Assembly: GCF_002355435.1 (NCBI RefSeq)
Contig: NZ_AP017313.1
Location: 558,001 to 622,000, forward strand
Direction: 5' to 3'
DNA from: Mucilaginibacter gotjawali
GTDB taxonomy: Bacteria > Bacteroidota > Bacteroidia > Sphingobacteriales > Sphingobacteriaceae
DNA length: 64,000 bases
Shown here: positions 52,281-62,881 of the stretch, piece after piece
How the letters are laid out: each line of letters starts with the position of its first letter
How positions within the stretch are numbered: the stretch's first letter is position 1
The notes under the pieces: model-generated
What the model saw: the letters and a program-made list of their open reading frames with translations, nothing else
Told to the model about the DNA's origin: nothing
Database searches by the model: none
Translations under genes and position numbers: made by a program

Positions 52281-52607
52281 GCGGGTTGTGTGGATATTGG
52301 GCCTTCGTCACAGCCGCTTATATTTCATGGCAGGAAAATCATTTTTTAAAGCGATTGCCCGTTAGGGGCTACCTGTTTGTACAAGCGGAGTACCCGACAA
52401 CAGATTGCCCCGTAGGTGGCAACCCTTTGCCAGGGGGTAACCCCATACGGGGTAATAATGTTGTGTTTCCTTTTTCTACAAAAAGGTAGCCCCTGCCGGG
52501 GCATGAATGTCAATATTCGTTATCTAACCGCCCTCAATAAAGCCTTGAAATGGCATCTTGAATAACAAAGCCAGATTTGATAAAAAGAAGTTTTTTAATA
52601 TACCATT
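52281..52607. repeat. Nested inverted repeat in the GH9-rpiA spacer
   Basis: TAGGGGCTACCT (near 52362) is matched by AGGTAGCCCCT (near 52485), enclosing a further pair TTGCCCCGTA / TACGGGGTAA. The whole 140-bp block looks like a MITE-type palindrome. It could also end transcription between the convergent genes. No ORF is seen. Confidence 0.55.
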
Positions 52608-53297
52608 TCAATACTCCGGCTTCATAATCCTGACCCCCTCCGGCCCGGCGATGATCGCTCTTGTTGCCATCCTGTAAAACAGCGAATGTTCCACCACACC
52701 GGGGACCATTTTCACAAGTACATTAAGTTCATCCAATGGTATCAACTTCGTAAAATAAACATCAAGCAACATATTGCCGTTATCTGAAATTGCGGCGCCG
52801 TCTTTTTTGTCACCCATGCGTAAGTTGATCTTTGCATCGGGAAAGTGGTTAAATAACTGATATTGCACCAATTGAAGCGCTGCTGGTAAGGCTTCGATCA
52901 CCAGGGGATAAGTAGCATCTAATTTGTTCACAAACTTACCGGCATCGCCTATCAAAATAAATTCCGCCGCCAGTGAAGCCAATATTTTTTCGGAGGTATG
53001 GATGCCGCCGCCGCTTTTCAAAGCGTTCAGTTCAATGTCGAACTGGTCGCAACCATCGAAATAAATATCAGGGCTTTTGGTTAGTGCGATGGATTGCACA
53101 TTGAAACCATATTCCCTTATTAAACTGGTTGTTTTAAAGGATGACGAAACAAGGGTAAGCGATGCCGCAAGACTGCCTTCAGCCGCCAGCAATGCCAGCA
53201 GGGCGGCAATAGTAGAGCCCGCGCCAAGGCCAATGGTTTGCCCCGGTTGGATCAGTTTGATCGCCGCTTTTGCAGCTTCCATTTTATAATCGGCCAT
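52608..53297 (-). CDS. rpiA: Ribose-5-phosphate isomerase A
   Basis: 229 residues, normal length. Motifs: GLGAGSTIAAL (phosphate loop), SSFKTTSLIREYG, YFDGCDQFD (usually DGADE; both catalytic-site Asp kept), LKSGGGIHTSEKILA (Lys and Glu kept; usually KGGGG) and MVPGVVEHSLF. It interconverts ribose-5-P and ribulose-5-P in the pentose phosphate pathway. The Cys and Gln in DGCDQ and Ser in KSGGG are typical of the Bacteroidota branch rather than signs of loss. Monocistronic. Confidence 0.92.
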   Translation of the reverse strand: MADYKMEAAKAAIKLIQPGQTIGLGAGSTIAALLALLAAEGSLAASLTLVSSSFKTTSLIREYGFNVQSIALTKSPDIYFDGCDQFDIELNALKSGGGIHTSEKILASLAAEFILIGDAGKFVNKLDATYPLVIEALPAALQLVQYQLFNHFPDAKINLRMGDKKDGAAISDNGNMLLDVYFTKLIPLDELNVLVKMVPGVVEHSLFYRMATRAIIAGPEGVRIMKPEY

Positions 53298-53449
53298 AGT
53301 TAAATGATGATGCCGAATATAGGGAGTTTAAGGATAAACTGAACGACTTTTACGTTTTCCCATTCAAATCAAACATCCTGCATCTTTACATGGACGCAGA
53401 CGGGTCACCTTTTATGTCCTGATGTATTAATGCAATAAGCAACGGTATT

Positions 53450-53653
53450 ATGGAAGAAAGAAAAACCGCCGCCATTGTATTATCGATATTGGCACTCGTA
53501 ATTATATTTTTTACGGTTATACTGCCCGAAATCAAATTTAGAGGTACTCAAACTTTATCGTTTAAAGTATCGCAAAAACTTACCCCCTGGCACAGGTACG
53601 CGAAGCCTATCGCGACCTGGAGCAGCGGCATACCCGCGGAAAAATTGTGTTGA
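53450..53653 (+). CDS. Possible small membrane protein, uncertain
   Basis: 67 residues with one membrane helix (AAIVLSILALVIIFFTVIL) and a Lys-rich start, then a less convincing tail (TWSSGIPAEKLC). Neighbouring DNA (CGCGAAGCC) is in-frame but has no family features. It may be a truncated gene or chance. Confidence 0.35.
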   Translation: MEERKTAAIVLSILALVIIFFTVILPEIKFRGTQTLSFKVSQKLTPWHRYAKPIATWSSGIPAEKLC

Positions 53654-53732
53654 TCCCTTAAATGATCAACATCCAAATATAAATTTTTAAATCATTTATG
53701 GAATCGCTCTTCTTCCTGCATCCTACAGGAAA

Positions 53733-56700
53733 ATGAACGATTCCATGAAAAAACTCACCTACTTCCTTGTACCGGTACTTGTATTGTTGATAATACACGT
53801 ACCGGCAGCCTTTGGCCAAAGCCCGCAGCTTACTGTGGATGGTAAAAGCAATAACGGCGTAAAGCTGCAGCAGCTGAAGATCGATGTCGCGGTGTATGGT
53901 AACATCAGCCGCACCACCTGGCAGATGACTTTCTATAACACTACTTCGCGCATCCTGGAAGGCACGCTGTCGTTCCCGCTGAAAGATGGTATCAGTGTAA
54001 GCCGTTACGCGCTGGACATCAATGGCAAAATGCGCGAGGCGGTACCTGTCGACCGTGGCAAAGGCACCGCAGTGTTCGAAGCTGTTGAACGCCGCCGTAT
54101 CGACCCCGGTTTGCTGGAGAAAGTAGAGGGCAACACGTTCCGTACGCGCATCTATCCCATCAACCCGCACAGCACCCGCACGGTAATTATTGGTTATGAG
54201 GAAGAAATCCCTTTGGCGAATAACGGCGAACTCAAATTTACCCTGCCCCTTAACGTAAAAGATACCGTGGAGAAATTCTCGCTCAGCGCTTCCGTCATCC
54301 AGAGCGCCGCGGCCCCGGTTACGGATAATACAGGTGGTGATAACCTTCAATTCGATAAGCATCAAAACACCTATTTGGCGGCTATAGATAAAATCAATTA
54401 TGTGCCTAATCATTCATTGTCATTCTCTATACCTAAACCAGTCGATGCCGCTGAAGTAATGATCCAGGCGTTGGGTAACAAATATTACTATTTTATCAAT
54501 ACTACCCTGCAGCCGCAGATCGTAAATAAAGCGCTGCCGCACCGTATCGGTTTGTTATGGGATGCTTCGCTGAGTGGCGCTGCCCGTGACGGCAAAAAAG
54601 AGTTTGCGCTGCTGGATGCTTATTTCAAAAAAGTAAACAATGCGGAGATCACTTTGGTCACCTTCAGCAACACCATTATCAACACCAAAACCTATACCAT
54701 TGCCAACGGCAACTGGGCAGAACTAAAAGCCGCATTGGAGCACACAATCTACGACGGCGCTACCGATTTCGGCAAGATCAACCTCGCGCAATACCCCGCC
54801 GACGAATATTTACTGATGAGCGACGGCCACCAGACTTTCGGCGAAAAAACCATCAGGCTAAACAACAAGCCTGTTTACTGTATCAACTCCTCCGCCTCGG
54901 CTGATTACAGCAACCTGAAGCTCATCGCCCTGAAAACCGGTGGGGAACTGATCGACCTGACCTCTACAGATAGCCTCAAAGCCCTAAATAGTTTAACCAC
55001 GCAGCCTTTGCGTTTCTTAGGGATAAAGGTGAGTGGCACGGTGGAAGAAAACTACCCCTCATTGCGTGTAGCCGTTGATCGTACATTTTCTATCGCCGGC
55101 ATTACCCGCGACCCTAACCAGGTACTTACTTTACAATATGGCTATGGTGATAAGGTAAGCTACGAAAAAGCGGTTACGCTCGACCTGTCGAAAGACGAAG
55201 TTGATGATGTTGACGTAGCCAAACTATGGGCGCAAAAAAAAATCAGCGAACTGGATATCAACTACAACGCCAACCGGCAGGACATTGAATCATTGGGAAA
55301 GCGCTTTGGCATTGTTACCCGCAATACTTCACTCATCGTGCTGGAATCGGTGAACGATTATATCACCTATAATATTGAGCCCCCTGCCGAGCTGCGCGAA
55401 CAGTTTGACGCTATAATGAAACAAAGAGGCGTCAATAACCAGCAGGAAAGAGAAAATATCGGCACAGCTGAAGCAATGCAAACAGAGCTGAACAACTGGT
55501 GGGGCGCCGATTTTAAACCCAAAGAAATTAAGGTTGCAGCGGTAAAACCAAACCCGCCCGCAAGGCCGCGAATAAGGCGCCGCAGTACCCGAATGCAGGT
55601 ACCGGCGGGGACCTACCTTGCAAATCTTACCGGCAGGATTATCGCAAGTGATGACCATCAGCCCATTGTTGGAGCAACGGTACAAGTAAAAGGCGGCAAT
55701 ACGGGCGCTGTAACTGACGTTAACGGACATTTTTCTTTGCGCGGCAATGCCGGGAGCGAACTGGTGATATCGTTCATTGGTTTTCAAACCGGTGAGGTGA
55801 GGGTTACCGGCAGCGATTTAGGAGATATTGAGTTGCGCCCTGTGTCAAGCCAGCTAAATGAAGTGGTGGTGACTGGGTATGCCACGCAAAAAAGGGTTTC
55901 TGTTACAGGCTCCGTGACGACGGTAACCCCGGCAACTGTGCGCGAGACCCCGCCAACCGTTCGGGATATCGAGGTTGCGAACGCTGATCAAACAAAGGTT
56001 GTGGTTGCGTCCGATGCAAAAGTTAATAATCCGGCTGCAACACAAATGGGCTATTCAACTGCTACGGTAACTGCAAAAGACCTCAACCAGCCTGTTACCG
56101 GCATTGCTTATGGACTCTCGGCCCGGGTTAGCGGCGTTGTTGTTTCTCCCGATAATGCCTCACAAACCACCGCGCCTGTTGACACCAGCCTTTTTGTACG
56201 CAAAGCCTCAGCAGGAGCCGCCGAGAAGTATGTTCTTCGGGGGAATGCCAGCTTATCTAACGCCGGCGGCCCGCCGCTTTATGTCGTTGATGGTGTGCAG
56301 GTGAATGATGTTTCAAAATTGAACCCCAACGACATAAAAACCATCAACGTTTTAAAGGATGCAAGCGCGACCGCCATTTACGGGGTTGCGGGGGCAAACG
56401 GTGTGATTATTGTGACCACCAAAAATGCAAAACCGACACCGGCGAATGCAAACAGCCATATTGGCAACCAAACACCCGATGGCGACATCAGCGTTACCTA
56501 TCAGCCGGTAGATGCTGATTATTTAAAAACCATCCGAAAAACAGATAAAGCGCTTCAGTATTTTAAGTACCTGGAATTAAGAACTTCGTTTGGCAGCAAC
56601 CCCATTTATTATTTTGATGTAGCCGAGCATTTCATCAAAACCGGCAACAGGGAATTGGGCGAACGCATTTTAAGCAACCTTGCTGAACTCGACCTGGGCA

Positions 56701-57401
56701 GCTATGAACTTTACAAAATGCTGGGCTATAAATTAAAACAGCAGGGCGATGTGGAAGGCGAAGTATTCGCCTTTAAAAAGGTTACCGAATTGCGCCCGCT
56801 TGATCCGCAAAGTTTCCGCGATTACGGCCTGGCCCTGGAAGACGCCGGCGAACACCAGAGGGCGCTGGATGTGTTATACGATGCCATGACCAAAAGCTAT
56901 ACCAGCGACGCCGATGCACTTTATGATGGCATCCAGGAAATCTTTCTGCCTGAGATCAACCGGATCATCGCTTTACATAAAGGGAAACTGAACCTTTCGG
57001 CCATTCCGAAAACCATGATCGAAGCGATGCCCGTTGATATCCGCATCGTAATGGACTGGAACATGAACAATACCGACATCGACCTGTGGGTAACCGACCC
57101 TAACGGCGAAAAATGTTATTACAGCCATAACCGTACTGCCATTGGCGGCCGCATCTCGCATGATATGACGCAAGGTTTTGGCCCCGAACAGTTCCTGCTG
57201 AAAAAGGCTATCAAGGGTACCTATAAGATCGAGATCAATTATTATGGCGACAGGCAGGTTACTATTGCCGGCCCCACCACCATTATGGCCGAAATGTTTA
57301 CCCATTACGGCACCCCCGATGAAAAGAAGGAGATCATCGTACTGCAAATGAAAAAGGATGCCAACGGTGCCGTGTATGTAGGAGACCTGGATTTTAAATA
57401 G
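53733..57401 (+). CDS. VIT-VWA protein with SusC-type plug, TPR and DUF2135 domains
   Basis: 1222 residues, signal peptide ending AAFGQS. Order: VIT domain (about 35-170, [14 protein letters not shown] strand, [36 protein letters not shown]), VWA with MIDAS DASLS at 277-281, Arg/Lys linker, CarboxypepD_reg-like sandwich (about 632-695), a SusC/RagA-type plug (about 830-900, [27 protein letters not shown] ... [28 protein letters not shown]), TPR-like helices (about 935-1085) and DUF2135 (about 1090-1200, [25 protein letters not shown]). The plug has no barrel after it, so it cannot be a TonB receptor. Surface adhesion or protein-protein scaffold is a guess. Confidence 0.85.
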   Translation: MNDSMKKLTYFLVPVLVLLIIHVPAAFGQSPQLTVDGKSNNGVKLQQLKIDVAVYGNISRTTWQMTFYNTTSRILEGTLSFPLKDGISVSRYALDINGKMREAVPVDRGKGTAVFEAVERRRIDPGLLEKVEGNTFRTRIYPINPHSTRTVIIGYEEEIPLANNGELKFTLPLNVKDTVEKFSLSASVIQSAAAPVTDNTGGDNLQFDKHQNTYLAAIDKINYVPNHSLSFSIPKPVDAAEVMIQALGNKYYYFINTTLQPQIVNKALPHRIGLLWDASLSGAARDGKKEFALLDAYFKKVNNAEITLVTFSNTIINTKTYTIANGNWAELKAALEHTIYDGATDFGKINLAQYPADEYLLMSDGHQTFGEKTIRLNNKPVYCINSSASADYSNLKLIALKTGGELIDLTSTDSLKALNSLTTQPLRFLGIKVSGTVEENYPSLRVAVDRTFSIAGITRDPNQVLTLQYGYGDKVSYEKAVTLDLSKDEVDDVDVAKLWAQKKISELDINYNANRQDIESLGKRFGIVTRNTSLIVLESVNDYITYNIEPPAELREQFDAIMKQRGVNNQQERENIGTAEAMQTELNNWWGADFKPKEIKVAAVKPNPPARPRIRRRSTRMQVPAGTYLANLTGRIIASDDHQPIVGATVQVKGGNTGAVTDVNGHFSLRGNAGSELVISFIGFQTGEVRVTGSDLGDIELRPVSSQLNEVVVTGYATQKRVSVTGSVTTVTPATVRETPPTVRDIEVANADQTKVVVASDAKVNNPAATQMGYSTATVTAKDLNQPVTGIAYGLSARVSGVVVSPDNASQTTAPVDTSLFVRKASAGAAEKYVLRGNASLSNAGGPPLYVVDGVQVNDVSKLNPNDIKTINVLKDASATAIYGVAGANGVIIVTTKNAKPTPANANSHIGNQTPDGDISVTYQPVDADYLKTIRKTDKALQYFKYLELRTSFGSNPIYYFDVAEHFIKTGNRELGERILSNLAELDLGSYELYKMLGYKLKQQGDVEGEVFAFKKVTELRPLDPQSFRDYGLALEDAGEHQRALDVLYDAMTKSYTSDADALYDGIQEIFLPEINRIIALHKGKLNLSAIPKTMIEAMPVDIRIVMDWNMNNTDIDLWVTDPNGEKCYYSHNRTAIGGRISHDMTQGFGPEQFLLKKAIKGTYKIEINYYGDRQVTIAGPTTIMAEMFTHYGTPDEKKEIIVLQMKKDANGAVYVGDLDFK

Positions 57402-57437
57402 GCATTAAAAAAAATTCTACCCTAAACTAAACACAGG

Positions 57438-57469
57438 ATGCCCCGGCCGGTTGGTTGGGGTATTTTTTT
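57438..57469 (+). terminator. Intrinsic terminator of the VIT-VWA gene
   Basis: ATGCCCC pairs with GGGGTAT (one G-T) around an 11-nt loop and is followed by T7. Confidence 0.75.
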
Positions 57470-57510
57470 GGTCCGAAAATATAGCAGCCAATTGTTTCAG
57501 TAGCACAAAT

Positions 57511-57909
57511 TTACCAAAGGATTTTTAACCCGGCATCCCTGTACTCCGGGATACTTTTATCTTTAGTTATAAAAACCATATTTCGTTGTATGGCCTGCCA
57601 GATCAGCATTCTGTCAAACGGATCTTTATGATTGGTTATTTTAAGTTTATAATAAGTTGCACTTTCTTCAGAGGAAAGTGAAATAATTTGGAAGCCTGAT
57701 TTTAAGGCCAGGGCTGGTATCTCGTCGGGCATCATACCATCTATACTTAGTTTGCCTACAGAGAGTTTCAGCGAAATATCCCAAAAAGAGATCGTGCTGA
57801 CAAAAAAAGTATTGTCGGGGTCATTAAAGGCTTGGATCACTTGGGCCGAAAATTTCTCCTGGTCTGAAATAGCCCAGATTAAGGTATGCGTATCGAGCAG
57901 ATAGTTCAC
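57511..57909 (-). CDS. PIN-domain toxin, VapC type
   Basis: 132 residues. The PIN motifs are visible: first Asp in YLLDTHTLIWA, Glu-equivalent near TISFWDISLKLSVGKL, and the acidic pair in NHKDPFDRMLIWQA and FITKDKSI. PIN toxins are RNases that cut tRNA or rRNA. It overlaps the antitoxin gene by 4 bases (ATGA type), so it is translationally coupled. Confidence 0.9.
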   Translation of the reverse strand: MNYLLDTHTLIWAISDQEKFSAQVIQAFNDPDNTFFVSTISFWDISLKLSVGKLSIDGMMPDEIPALALKSGFQIISLSSEESATYYKLKITNHKDPFDRMLIWQAIQRNMVFITKDKSIPEYRDAGLKILW

Positions 57910-58139
57910 AATCCTAAAAATTCTTCTTCAGTCATTTTAAAGTCCGGGCTGAAGGTAAATTTTGCTTTACCCTCTGCTATCCCTAATTTAATTTTAGGTT
58001 GATCACGTTTTTCAGGCAAAAAATAGCCAACAACTGTTTTCTTTTTGCCATAGGTTACCGCAAATTCTTCCCCTGATTTTACTTGTTCGAGCACTTCAGA
58101 AAAATGTGTTTTAAACTCCCCTACAGACATCGTTTTCAT
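57906..58139 (-). CDS. Phd/YefM-family antitoxin
   Basis: 77 residues from MKTMSVGEFKTHFSEVLEQVKSGEEFAVTYGKKKTVVGYFLPEK, the Phd/YefM N-terminal DNA-binding fold; a longer frame to 58181 adds non-conserved sequence. The C-terminus (FSPDFKMTEEEFLGL) would wrap the PIN toxin. It probably binds the 21-bp palindrome just upstream to autoregulate. Confidence 0.88.
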   Translation of the reverse strand: MKTMSVGEFKTHFSEVLEQVKSGEEFAVTYGKKKTVVGYFLPEKRDQPKIKLGIAEGKAKFTFSPDFKMTEEEFLGL

Positions 58140-58171
58140 GATGATAAATTCAATTAAGTAAAAATAGTAAT

Positions 58172-58192
58172 TTCTTGTCAAGTTGTCAAGAA
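58172..58192. promoter_or_regulatory. Palindromic operator of the Phd-VapC pair
   Basis: TTCTTG-T-CAA-G-TTG-T-CAAGAA is a dyad with 6- and 3-bp matched parts, 33 bases before the antitoxin start. Confidence 0.7.
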
Positions 58193-58297
58193 TGTTTTAA
58201 ACTTCGTATATGCAATATCCCTTGAAAAGAGCGGAGCTGGGATGTTTGAACAAAATTTATCCATATAATTCATTAGCTAACGGGGACGCTCTTCTCC

Positions 58298-59005
58298 TCA
58301 ACACTTCACTGTTTTTTTCTTTTTGGTTAGTGATCCCCGCGCTATGGCTTTGTTTATATACTCCACGGCATCGGGCACTTTACAAGCCGTTCCGCTCGTG
58401 TCTACATAAACAGCCCCAATCTCATTGGCCGCGGCAACGGCTTCCGGGTTCAAAGGATTGATATAAGACCCCACGCTAATAACAAAGCTGTTCATCTTTG
58501 ACCTCACCCTGTTAGGCGATGCATGAATGGTTTTTATCACCCTTTGCAGCAAGCCCCGATAAGCATCAATATCCAGCTCAATATCTTCTTTCAAAGCGGC
58601 CAGGTTTGCCAGTGTTGACCACCCTGCAGCGGCGATATGGTCCTGCGGGCTGTCTATCCACTCCATCGCCATTTCAAAACCAAGCTTACCTTCGGCAGCA
58701 ACCCAGGGCACGGTATATTCGTTAATATTGGTAGATAGTGCCTGCTCGGCCCAGGTTTGCAGGTCGGCTTTGGTCATCTTTTCGTCGTCAGCAATCAGGC
58801 CGGCCAGGTACATGGCATCTGCGTTCCCGGTAGCATAAAGGTCTTTTGCCAGCTGGTAATCTTTTTTTATCTTTTTTTGGATAGGTTTTAAATATTCCAC
58901 CTTCACGCCAAAAAATGGCTCCCTGACGCCATGTTTTAATAAAACCTTTTTGATGCTTTCGCTGCCGTGCGATTGCAGGTCGGCCATAATTTCGTCAACG
59001 GTCAT
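58298..59005 (-). CDS. DNA alkylation repair protein (AlkC/AlkD-like HEAT-repeat glycosylase)
   Basis: 235 residues, all-alpha HEAT-like repeats: TVDEIMADLQSHGSESIKKVLLKHGVREPFFGVKVEYLKPIQKKIKKDYQLAKDLYATGNADAMYLAGLIADDEKMTKADLQTWAEQA. The family removes N3- and N7-alkylated purines without base flipping. The C-terminal part (VRSKMNSFVISVGSYINPL) is typical of the Bacteroidota members. The C-terminal KKKKTVK tail is a basic extension. Monocistronic. Confidence 0.87.
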   Translation of the reverse strand: MTVDEIMADLQSHGSESIKKVLLKHGVREPFFGVKVEYLKPIQKKIKKDYQLAKDLYATGNADAMYLAGLIADDEKMTKADLQTWAEQALSTNINEYTVPWVAAEGKLGFEMAMEWIDSPQDHIAAAGWSTLANLAALKEDIELDIDAYRGLLQRVIKTIHASPNRVRSKMNSFVISVGSYINPLNPEAVAAANEIGAVYVDTSGTACKVPDAVEYINKAIARGSLTKKKKTVKC

Positions 59006-59179
59006 GGTTAAAATGGTTTACATATTTGATTTAAAAATACTTATTTAAACTTATGCTGTAAAAAGTTTAGTTTATTTTTTATAAACGCAGGAAGCTTTTA
59101 AAAGGCTGCCTGCGTTTGAATGTTACTTTGGATATTATATTATTGCAGCATCCGGAATTCTGTTTTTGAAAGCTTACCG

Positions 59180-60478
59180 CTAAAGCTCTTCGCCGTGCTG
59201 GCTGATGTCCAATCCTGCAAGTTCTTCTCCGGTGGTTACCCGCAGCGGACTGATCCTGTTAGTGACTCTCAATAAAATATATGACCCTATGAATGCGAAA
59301 GCCGATACGCCTATCAAAGCCGCAATATGCTTAACAAACAGGGCCGTTTCGCCGTAAAACAAACCATCGGCACCCGCGCTGTTCACGCTTTTGGTAGCAA
59401 ATACGCCGGTAAGCAACATGCCTACCATCCCGCCGACACCGTGACAGGGGAATACATCAAGCGTATCGTCGATATTGGTTTTTGACCGCCATATCACCAC
59501 AAGGTTGCTTACCACTGCTGCAACGATGCCAACGATTAATGAGCTGGAAACCGTTACGTAACCTGCGGCGGGGGTAATGGCCACCAAACCTACAACCGCG
59601 CCGATACACGCGCCAACTGCCGATGGCTTTTTACCCCTGATCATATCAAAAAATATCCACGACATGGCCGCAGCTGCTGAGGCGGTTGTTGTAGTAGCCA
59701 ATGCGGTTGACGCAAGCTCATTAGCGCCAAGCGCTGAACCCGCGTTGAAACCAAACCAACCGAACCAAAGCAAACCAGTTCCTAAAATCACATAGCTGAT
59801 ACGTGCCGGGGTATGTGAGTCAGGTATTTCATTGCGTTTTTTTAGATAGATGGCAGATGCCAGCGCGGCCCATCCTGCCGACATGTGTACAACTGTTCCC
59901 CCTGCAAAGTCAAGCACCCCTGATTTGTAAAGGAAGCCTTCCGGATGCCAGGTGGCATGCGCCAGTGGCATATAAATAAAAATAGCGAACAGCGTAATAA
60001 AGATGAGGTATGAATTAAAACGGATCCGTTCAGCAAAGGCGCCGGTGATCAGTGCAGGCGTAATAACCGCAAATTTTAACTGGAACATAGCAAACAGGAT
60101 AACGGGGATGGTGCCCCACGATACGCCCAACGTATTTTGCATCATAAAGAATGATTTGGGGTTGCCGATAATACCCAGTCCGCCAACATCCTCGCCAAAT
60201 GCCAGGCTAAAACCAAACACGACCCATATTATGGTGATAAGGCCCATACATACGAAACTTTGCAGCATAGTGGAGATCACATTCTTTTTTTGCACCATCC
60301 CGCCATAAAAAAAGGCCAGGCCGGGTGTCATTAACAATACAAGCGCTGTCGAGATTAGCAACCATGCTGTATCGGCCTTGTCTATCGGGGTTTTTGAGGG
60401 TGTTACCGTATTTCCGGGGTATATACAGGCAAGAATTACCACAATGATAAGCATGCCGAAGGGTACAAATTTTTTCAT
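59180..60478 (-). CDS. amt: Ammonium transporter Amt
   Basis: 432 residues, an N-terminal signal-like helix plus eleven membrane helices. Amt signatures: DTAWLLISTALVLLMTPGLAFFYGGMVQKKNVISTMLQS, TGAFAERIRFNSYLIF, DFAGGTVVHMSAGWAALASAIYLKKR, WFGWFGFNAGSA and CHGVGGMVGMLLTGVFA with the pore histidines in VVHMSAG and FPCHGVGG. It conducts NH4+/NH3 across the inner membrane. No glnB/glnK is adjacent, though these usually travel together. Confidence 0.95.
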   Translation of the reverse strand: MKKFVPFGMLIIVVILACIYPGNTVTPSKTPIDKADTAWLLISTALVLLMTPGLAFFYGGMVQKKNVISTMLQSFVCMGLITIIWVVFGFSLAFGEDVGGLGIIGNPKSFFMMQNTLGVSWGTIPVILFAMFQLKFAVITPALITGAFAERIRFNSYLIFITLFAIFIYMPLAHATWHPEGFLYKSGVLDFAGGTVVHMSAGWAALASAIYLKKRNEIPDSHTPARISYVILGTGLLWFGWFGFNAGSALGANELASTALATTTTASAAAAMSWIFFDMIRGKKPSAVGACIGAVVGLVAITPAAGYVTVSSSLIVGIVAAVVSNLVVIWRSKTNIDDTLDVFPCHGVGGMVGMLLTGVFATKSVNSAGADGLFYGETALFVKHIAALIGVSAFAFIGSYILLRVTNRISPLRVTTGEELAGLDISQHGEEL

Positions 60479-60597
60479 TTTGCAGTTTTTTTGAGAAGAG
60501 TTTATACAATAATTTTAGTACATGGATATACGATTCCATGCCATTAAAAGGGTGGCGTAGAAATTAATGCGCCATTAAAATGAATTGTAAAAAACTA

Positions 60598-60972
60598 TTA
60601 CCAGAAAACATGATTGGGAAAAAGCAGCAGTCGCAGAAAACGCGCATATCCGCTACTGATGGTTTTGCGTTTATTTTTTAAGTATTCAGCGAAAATAAAC
60701 AGGCTGAAGAGTTCAATAAAAAGACTGTTAAAAGAATGGCCTGTTTTTTGAAACCTGTAGTTCGCGGTTTGAATATAATTACTGCCATTTAGGATAATGT
60801 CTTCACCATTATTTCCAATGGAAGCTGTAATATTATGGGCAGGGTTTAACTTATGGACGGCAGAAACAGGTTTTTCGAGAGTTTGAGATGCAAATAGCGG
60901 TACTGCACGTAAAAAAAGCGCAAAAAAAAGTGCAATTATTACATAAAATCGCTTACATGCCCTGTTTTGCAT
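60598..60972 (-). CDS. Small hypothetical exported protein
   Basis: 124 residues with an N-terminal signal or anchor (YVIIALFFALFLRAVPLFAS) and a second hydrophobic stretch (FNSLFIELFSLFIFAEYL). Family not recognised. It follows the amt gene on the same strand upstream. Coding potential is moderate. Confidence 0.4.
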   Translation of the reverse strand: MQNRACKRFYVIIALFFALFLRAVPLFASQTLEKPVSAVHKLNPAHNITASIGNNGEDIILNGSNYIQTANYRFQKTGHSFNSLFIELFSLFIFAEYLKNKRKTISSGYARFLRLLLFPNHVFW

Positions 60973-61119
60973 ATTGCAAATTACTAATTTTTTACTAAAA
61001 TTAATAATTCACTACAAATTTTATAATAAAATGCATTAAATAACTGTAAAATAAAAAAATAATCAAAGATGGCAGCTAAATTCAATAATAATCAGTTATG
61101 GATATTTAACTAATAAATT

Positions 61120-61902
61120 CTACTCCTTCAAAAATTCTTCCACCAGTATGGCTGTTATTTCAGGCTGCCGGCTGCCTGCTTTAACGGTGCCGGCCTCGCC
61201 GATACATGCACCATGTGCTCCCGGCAATATTGCCAGTCGCGCCCCGGGTATTAATTGCGACATTTTTACTGCATGTTCGCATGGCATAACATCCTGGTCG
61301 CCTGTCATAATCAATACCTTCGCTTTTATAGCCCGCATAAGGTCATCTGCTATGTCTTTAAATTTCACCATCCTTGCCACATCCTTTTCGAACATGTTTT
61401 GCAATGCATTTTGATCAGGCCTGACTTTAAGGAAAGCGGTTCTTAACGGCAGGGGCATATGAGCTAAAGTGACATTCTTAAACCCCTCAAAAAAACCCGG
61501 GATAAAGCCATCCCTTTTATAAGCGCCGGCGAGGTTAATTATTTTATTTACAAGTTCAGGATGTCTGATGGCAATTTGCAGGCTGGTAGTACCGCCATTG
61601 CTGAAACCGAAGAAATTCGCTTTAGCTATTTTAAGATAATTAAGCAGCCCTGCCACATCATCGGCATCCTGCTCAAATGATTCGGGGACATTCCGGTCGC
61701 TGGTGCGGCCATGTGCTTGCAGTTCAACGGCTATCACCTTGCCATATGCGGCAAAATAAGGCAGGATATTCCCAAAAGAAGTTTCAATCGTTGAGCCGCC
61801 GCCGTGGATCAGCACTAAGGGCATGCCGCTTTCGCCCCACACTTCGTAATACATTTTAATGCCGTTTACAGGGGCGTACCCTGCTACCTGTATGGTTGCC
61901 AT
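61120..61902 (-). CDS. Alpha/beta hydrolase
   Basis: 260 residues. Canonical fold: oxyanion region LVLIHGGGSTIETSFGNILPYF, nucleophile elbow GFSNGG (Ser near 100), acid in LIMTGDQDVMPCEHA and catalytic His in LPGAHGACI. It lacks a signal peptide. Homologues act on esters or amides; substrate unknown. It lies 40 bases after the SRPBCC gene on the same strand, so it may belong to the ArsR-SRPBCC operon. Confidence 0.88.
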   Translation of the reverse strand: MATIQVAGYAPVNGIKMYYEVWGESGMPLVLIHGGGSTIETSFGNILPYFAAYGKVIAVELQAHGRTSDRNVPESFEQDADDVAGLLNYLKIAKANFFGFSNGGTTSLQIAIRHPELVNKIINLAGAYKRDGFIPGFFEGFKNVTLAHMPLPLRTAFLKVRPDQNALQNMFEKDVARMVKFKDIADDLMRAIKAKVLIMTGDQDVMPCEHAVKMSQLIPGARLAILPGAHGACIGEAGTVKAGSRQPEITAILVEEFLKE

Positions 61903-61941
61903 AGGTTTATTGTTTTGTGCGTTAATGCGTGTGTTTCCTGA

Positions 61942-62397
61942 TCATTTCATGCCTTCGAGGTAAACATTCAGTTTTTCAATGTTTTGTTTTAGGCCTTCGT
62001 CTGCTTTAAATGTTTTCACCACCTGGATAAATTGCTCAGCGGTTTCAAAAAGCATATGCCATTTAATCAGCGTTTTTTCTCCCTGTGCCACAAATTGAAT
62101 TGTAGCTGTAAATTTTGGCGCCGAAATATGCTGGTATACTATCTTCTTAAACGGGATGATCTCTGTAAAAATGCTCTTGTTTTTATAGTCAGTGCCATCC
62201 GGGCCATGCATTACCAGTTCCCATTCGCCGCCTGCTATAAAGTCCATCTTGCTGATGGTATTGGTAAACCCGTTGGGTCCCCACCAGTTGGCTATATGTT
62301 CGGGGTTGGTCCAGGCTTCCCAAACCAATTCAACAGGGGCATTTAATGTCCTGGTAAGGAGTAATTCCCTGTCGCGTGTGCTGCTGTTATTTTCCAT
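61942..62397 (-). CDS. SRPBCC (AHSA1/START-like) protein
   Basis: 151 residues. AHSA1-type signature: RELLLTRTLNAPVELVWEAWTNPEHIANWWGPNGFTNTISKMDFIAGGEWELVMHGPDGTDYKNKSIFTEIIPFKKIVYQH. Such small hydrophobic-cavity proteins commonly pair with an ArsR regulator in Bacteroidota. It overlaps the ArsR gene by 11 bases. Confidence 0.9.
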   Translation of the reverse strand: MENNSSTRDRELLLTRTLNAPVELVWEAWTNPEHIANWWGPNGFTNTISKMDFIAGGEWELVMHGPDGTDYKNKSIFTEIIPFKKIVYQHISAPKFTATIQFVAQGEKTLIKWHMLFETAEQFIQVVKTFKADEGLKQNIEKLNVYLEGMK

Positions 62398-62719
62398 ATC
62401 TTTCTTTTTTTAATTTTTCCAAATACGTTTCCAAAGCATCCAGCTTATTTTCCCAGTGCTGGCGGTACTGGTCCACAAAAGCCGATACCTCGCTCAGTTT
62501 ATCCAGTTGCGCTTCACAAAAACGGTCGCGGCCGCGTTGTTTGATGGTAACCAGGCCACAATCGGCTAATATTTTAAGTTGCAGTGAGATAGCCTGCCGG
62601 CTTATGTCAAATTTTTCGGCGATGGAATTCACATTATGGGGTTGGGCAGCAATCAGGTTAATGATCGCTCTGCGCGTCGGGTCGGCTATGGCCTGGTATA
62701 CGTCTCTTCTGGCTTTCAT
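62387..62719 (-). CDS. ArsR-family winged-helix regulator
   Basis: 110 residues from MKARRDVYQAIADPTRRAIINLIA; an in-frame Met at 62752 precedes the conserved start. The winged helix is complete (AQPHNVNSIAEKFDISRQAISLQLKILADCGLVTIKQRGRDRFCEAQLDKL) with a C-terminal helix. No metal-site cysteine motif, so it is of the non-metal SRPBCC-linked subgroup. It likely represses this three-gene operon. Confidence 0.9.
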   Translation of the reverse strand: MKARRDVYQAIADPTRRAIINLIAAQPHNVNSIAEKFDISRQAISLQLKILADCGLVTIKQRGRDRFCEAQLDKLSEVSAFVDQYRQHWENKLDALETYLEKLKKERYGK

Positions 62720-62881
62720 ATTGGCATTAAGTGCTTGCAAATATAAATGCAAGTAATTACTTGCGCAATTTTTTCTGAAATGATTTCTTTAGCCTGCTGG
62801 TTAATCGCAAGCTGTCTTAATCCCTGAATTTTGAAATTTAATTTTTAATTATATATTTGATCTTCTAAATAATTTATAGCC

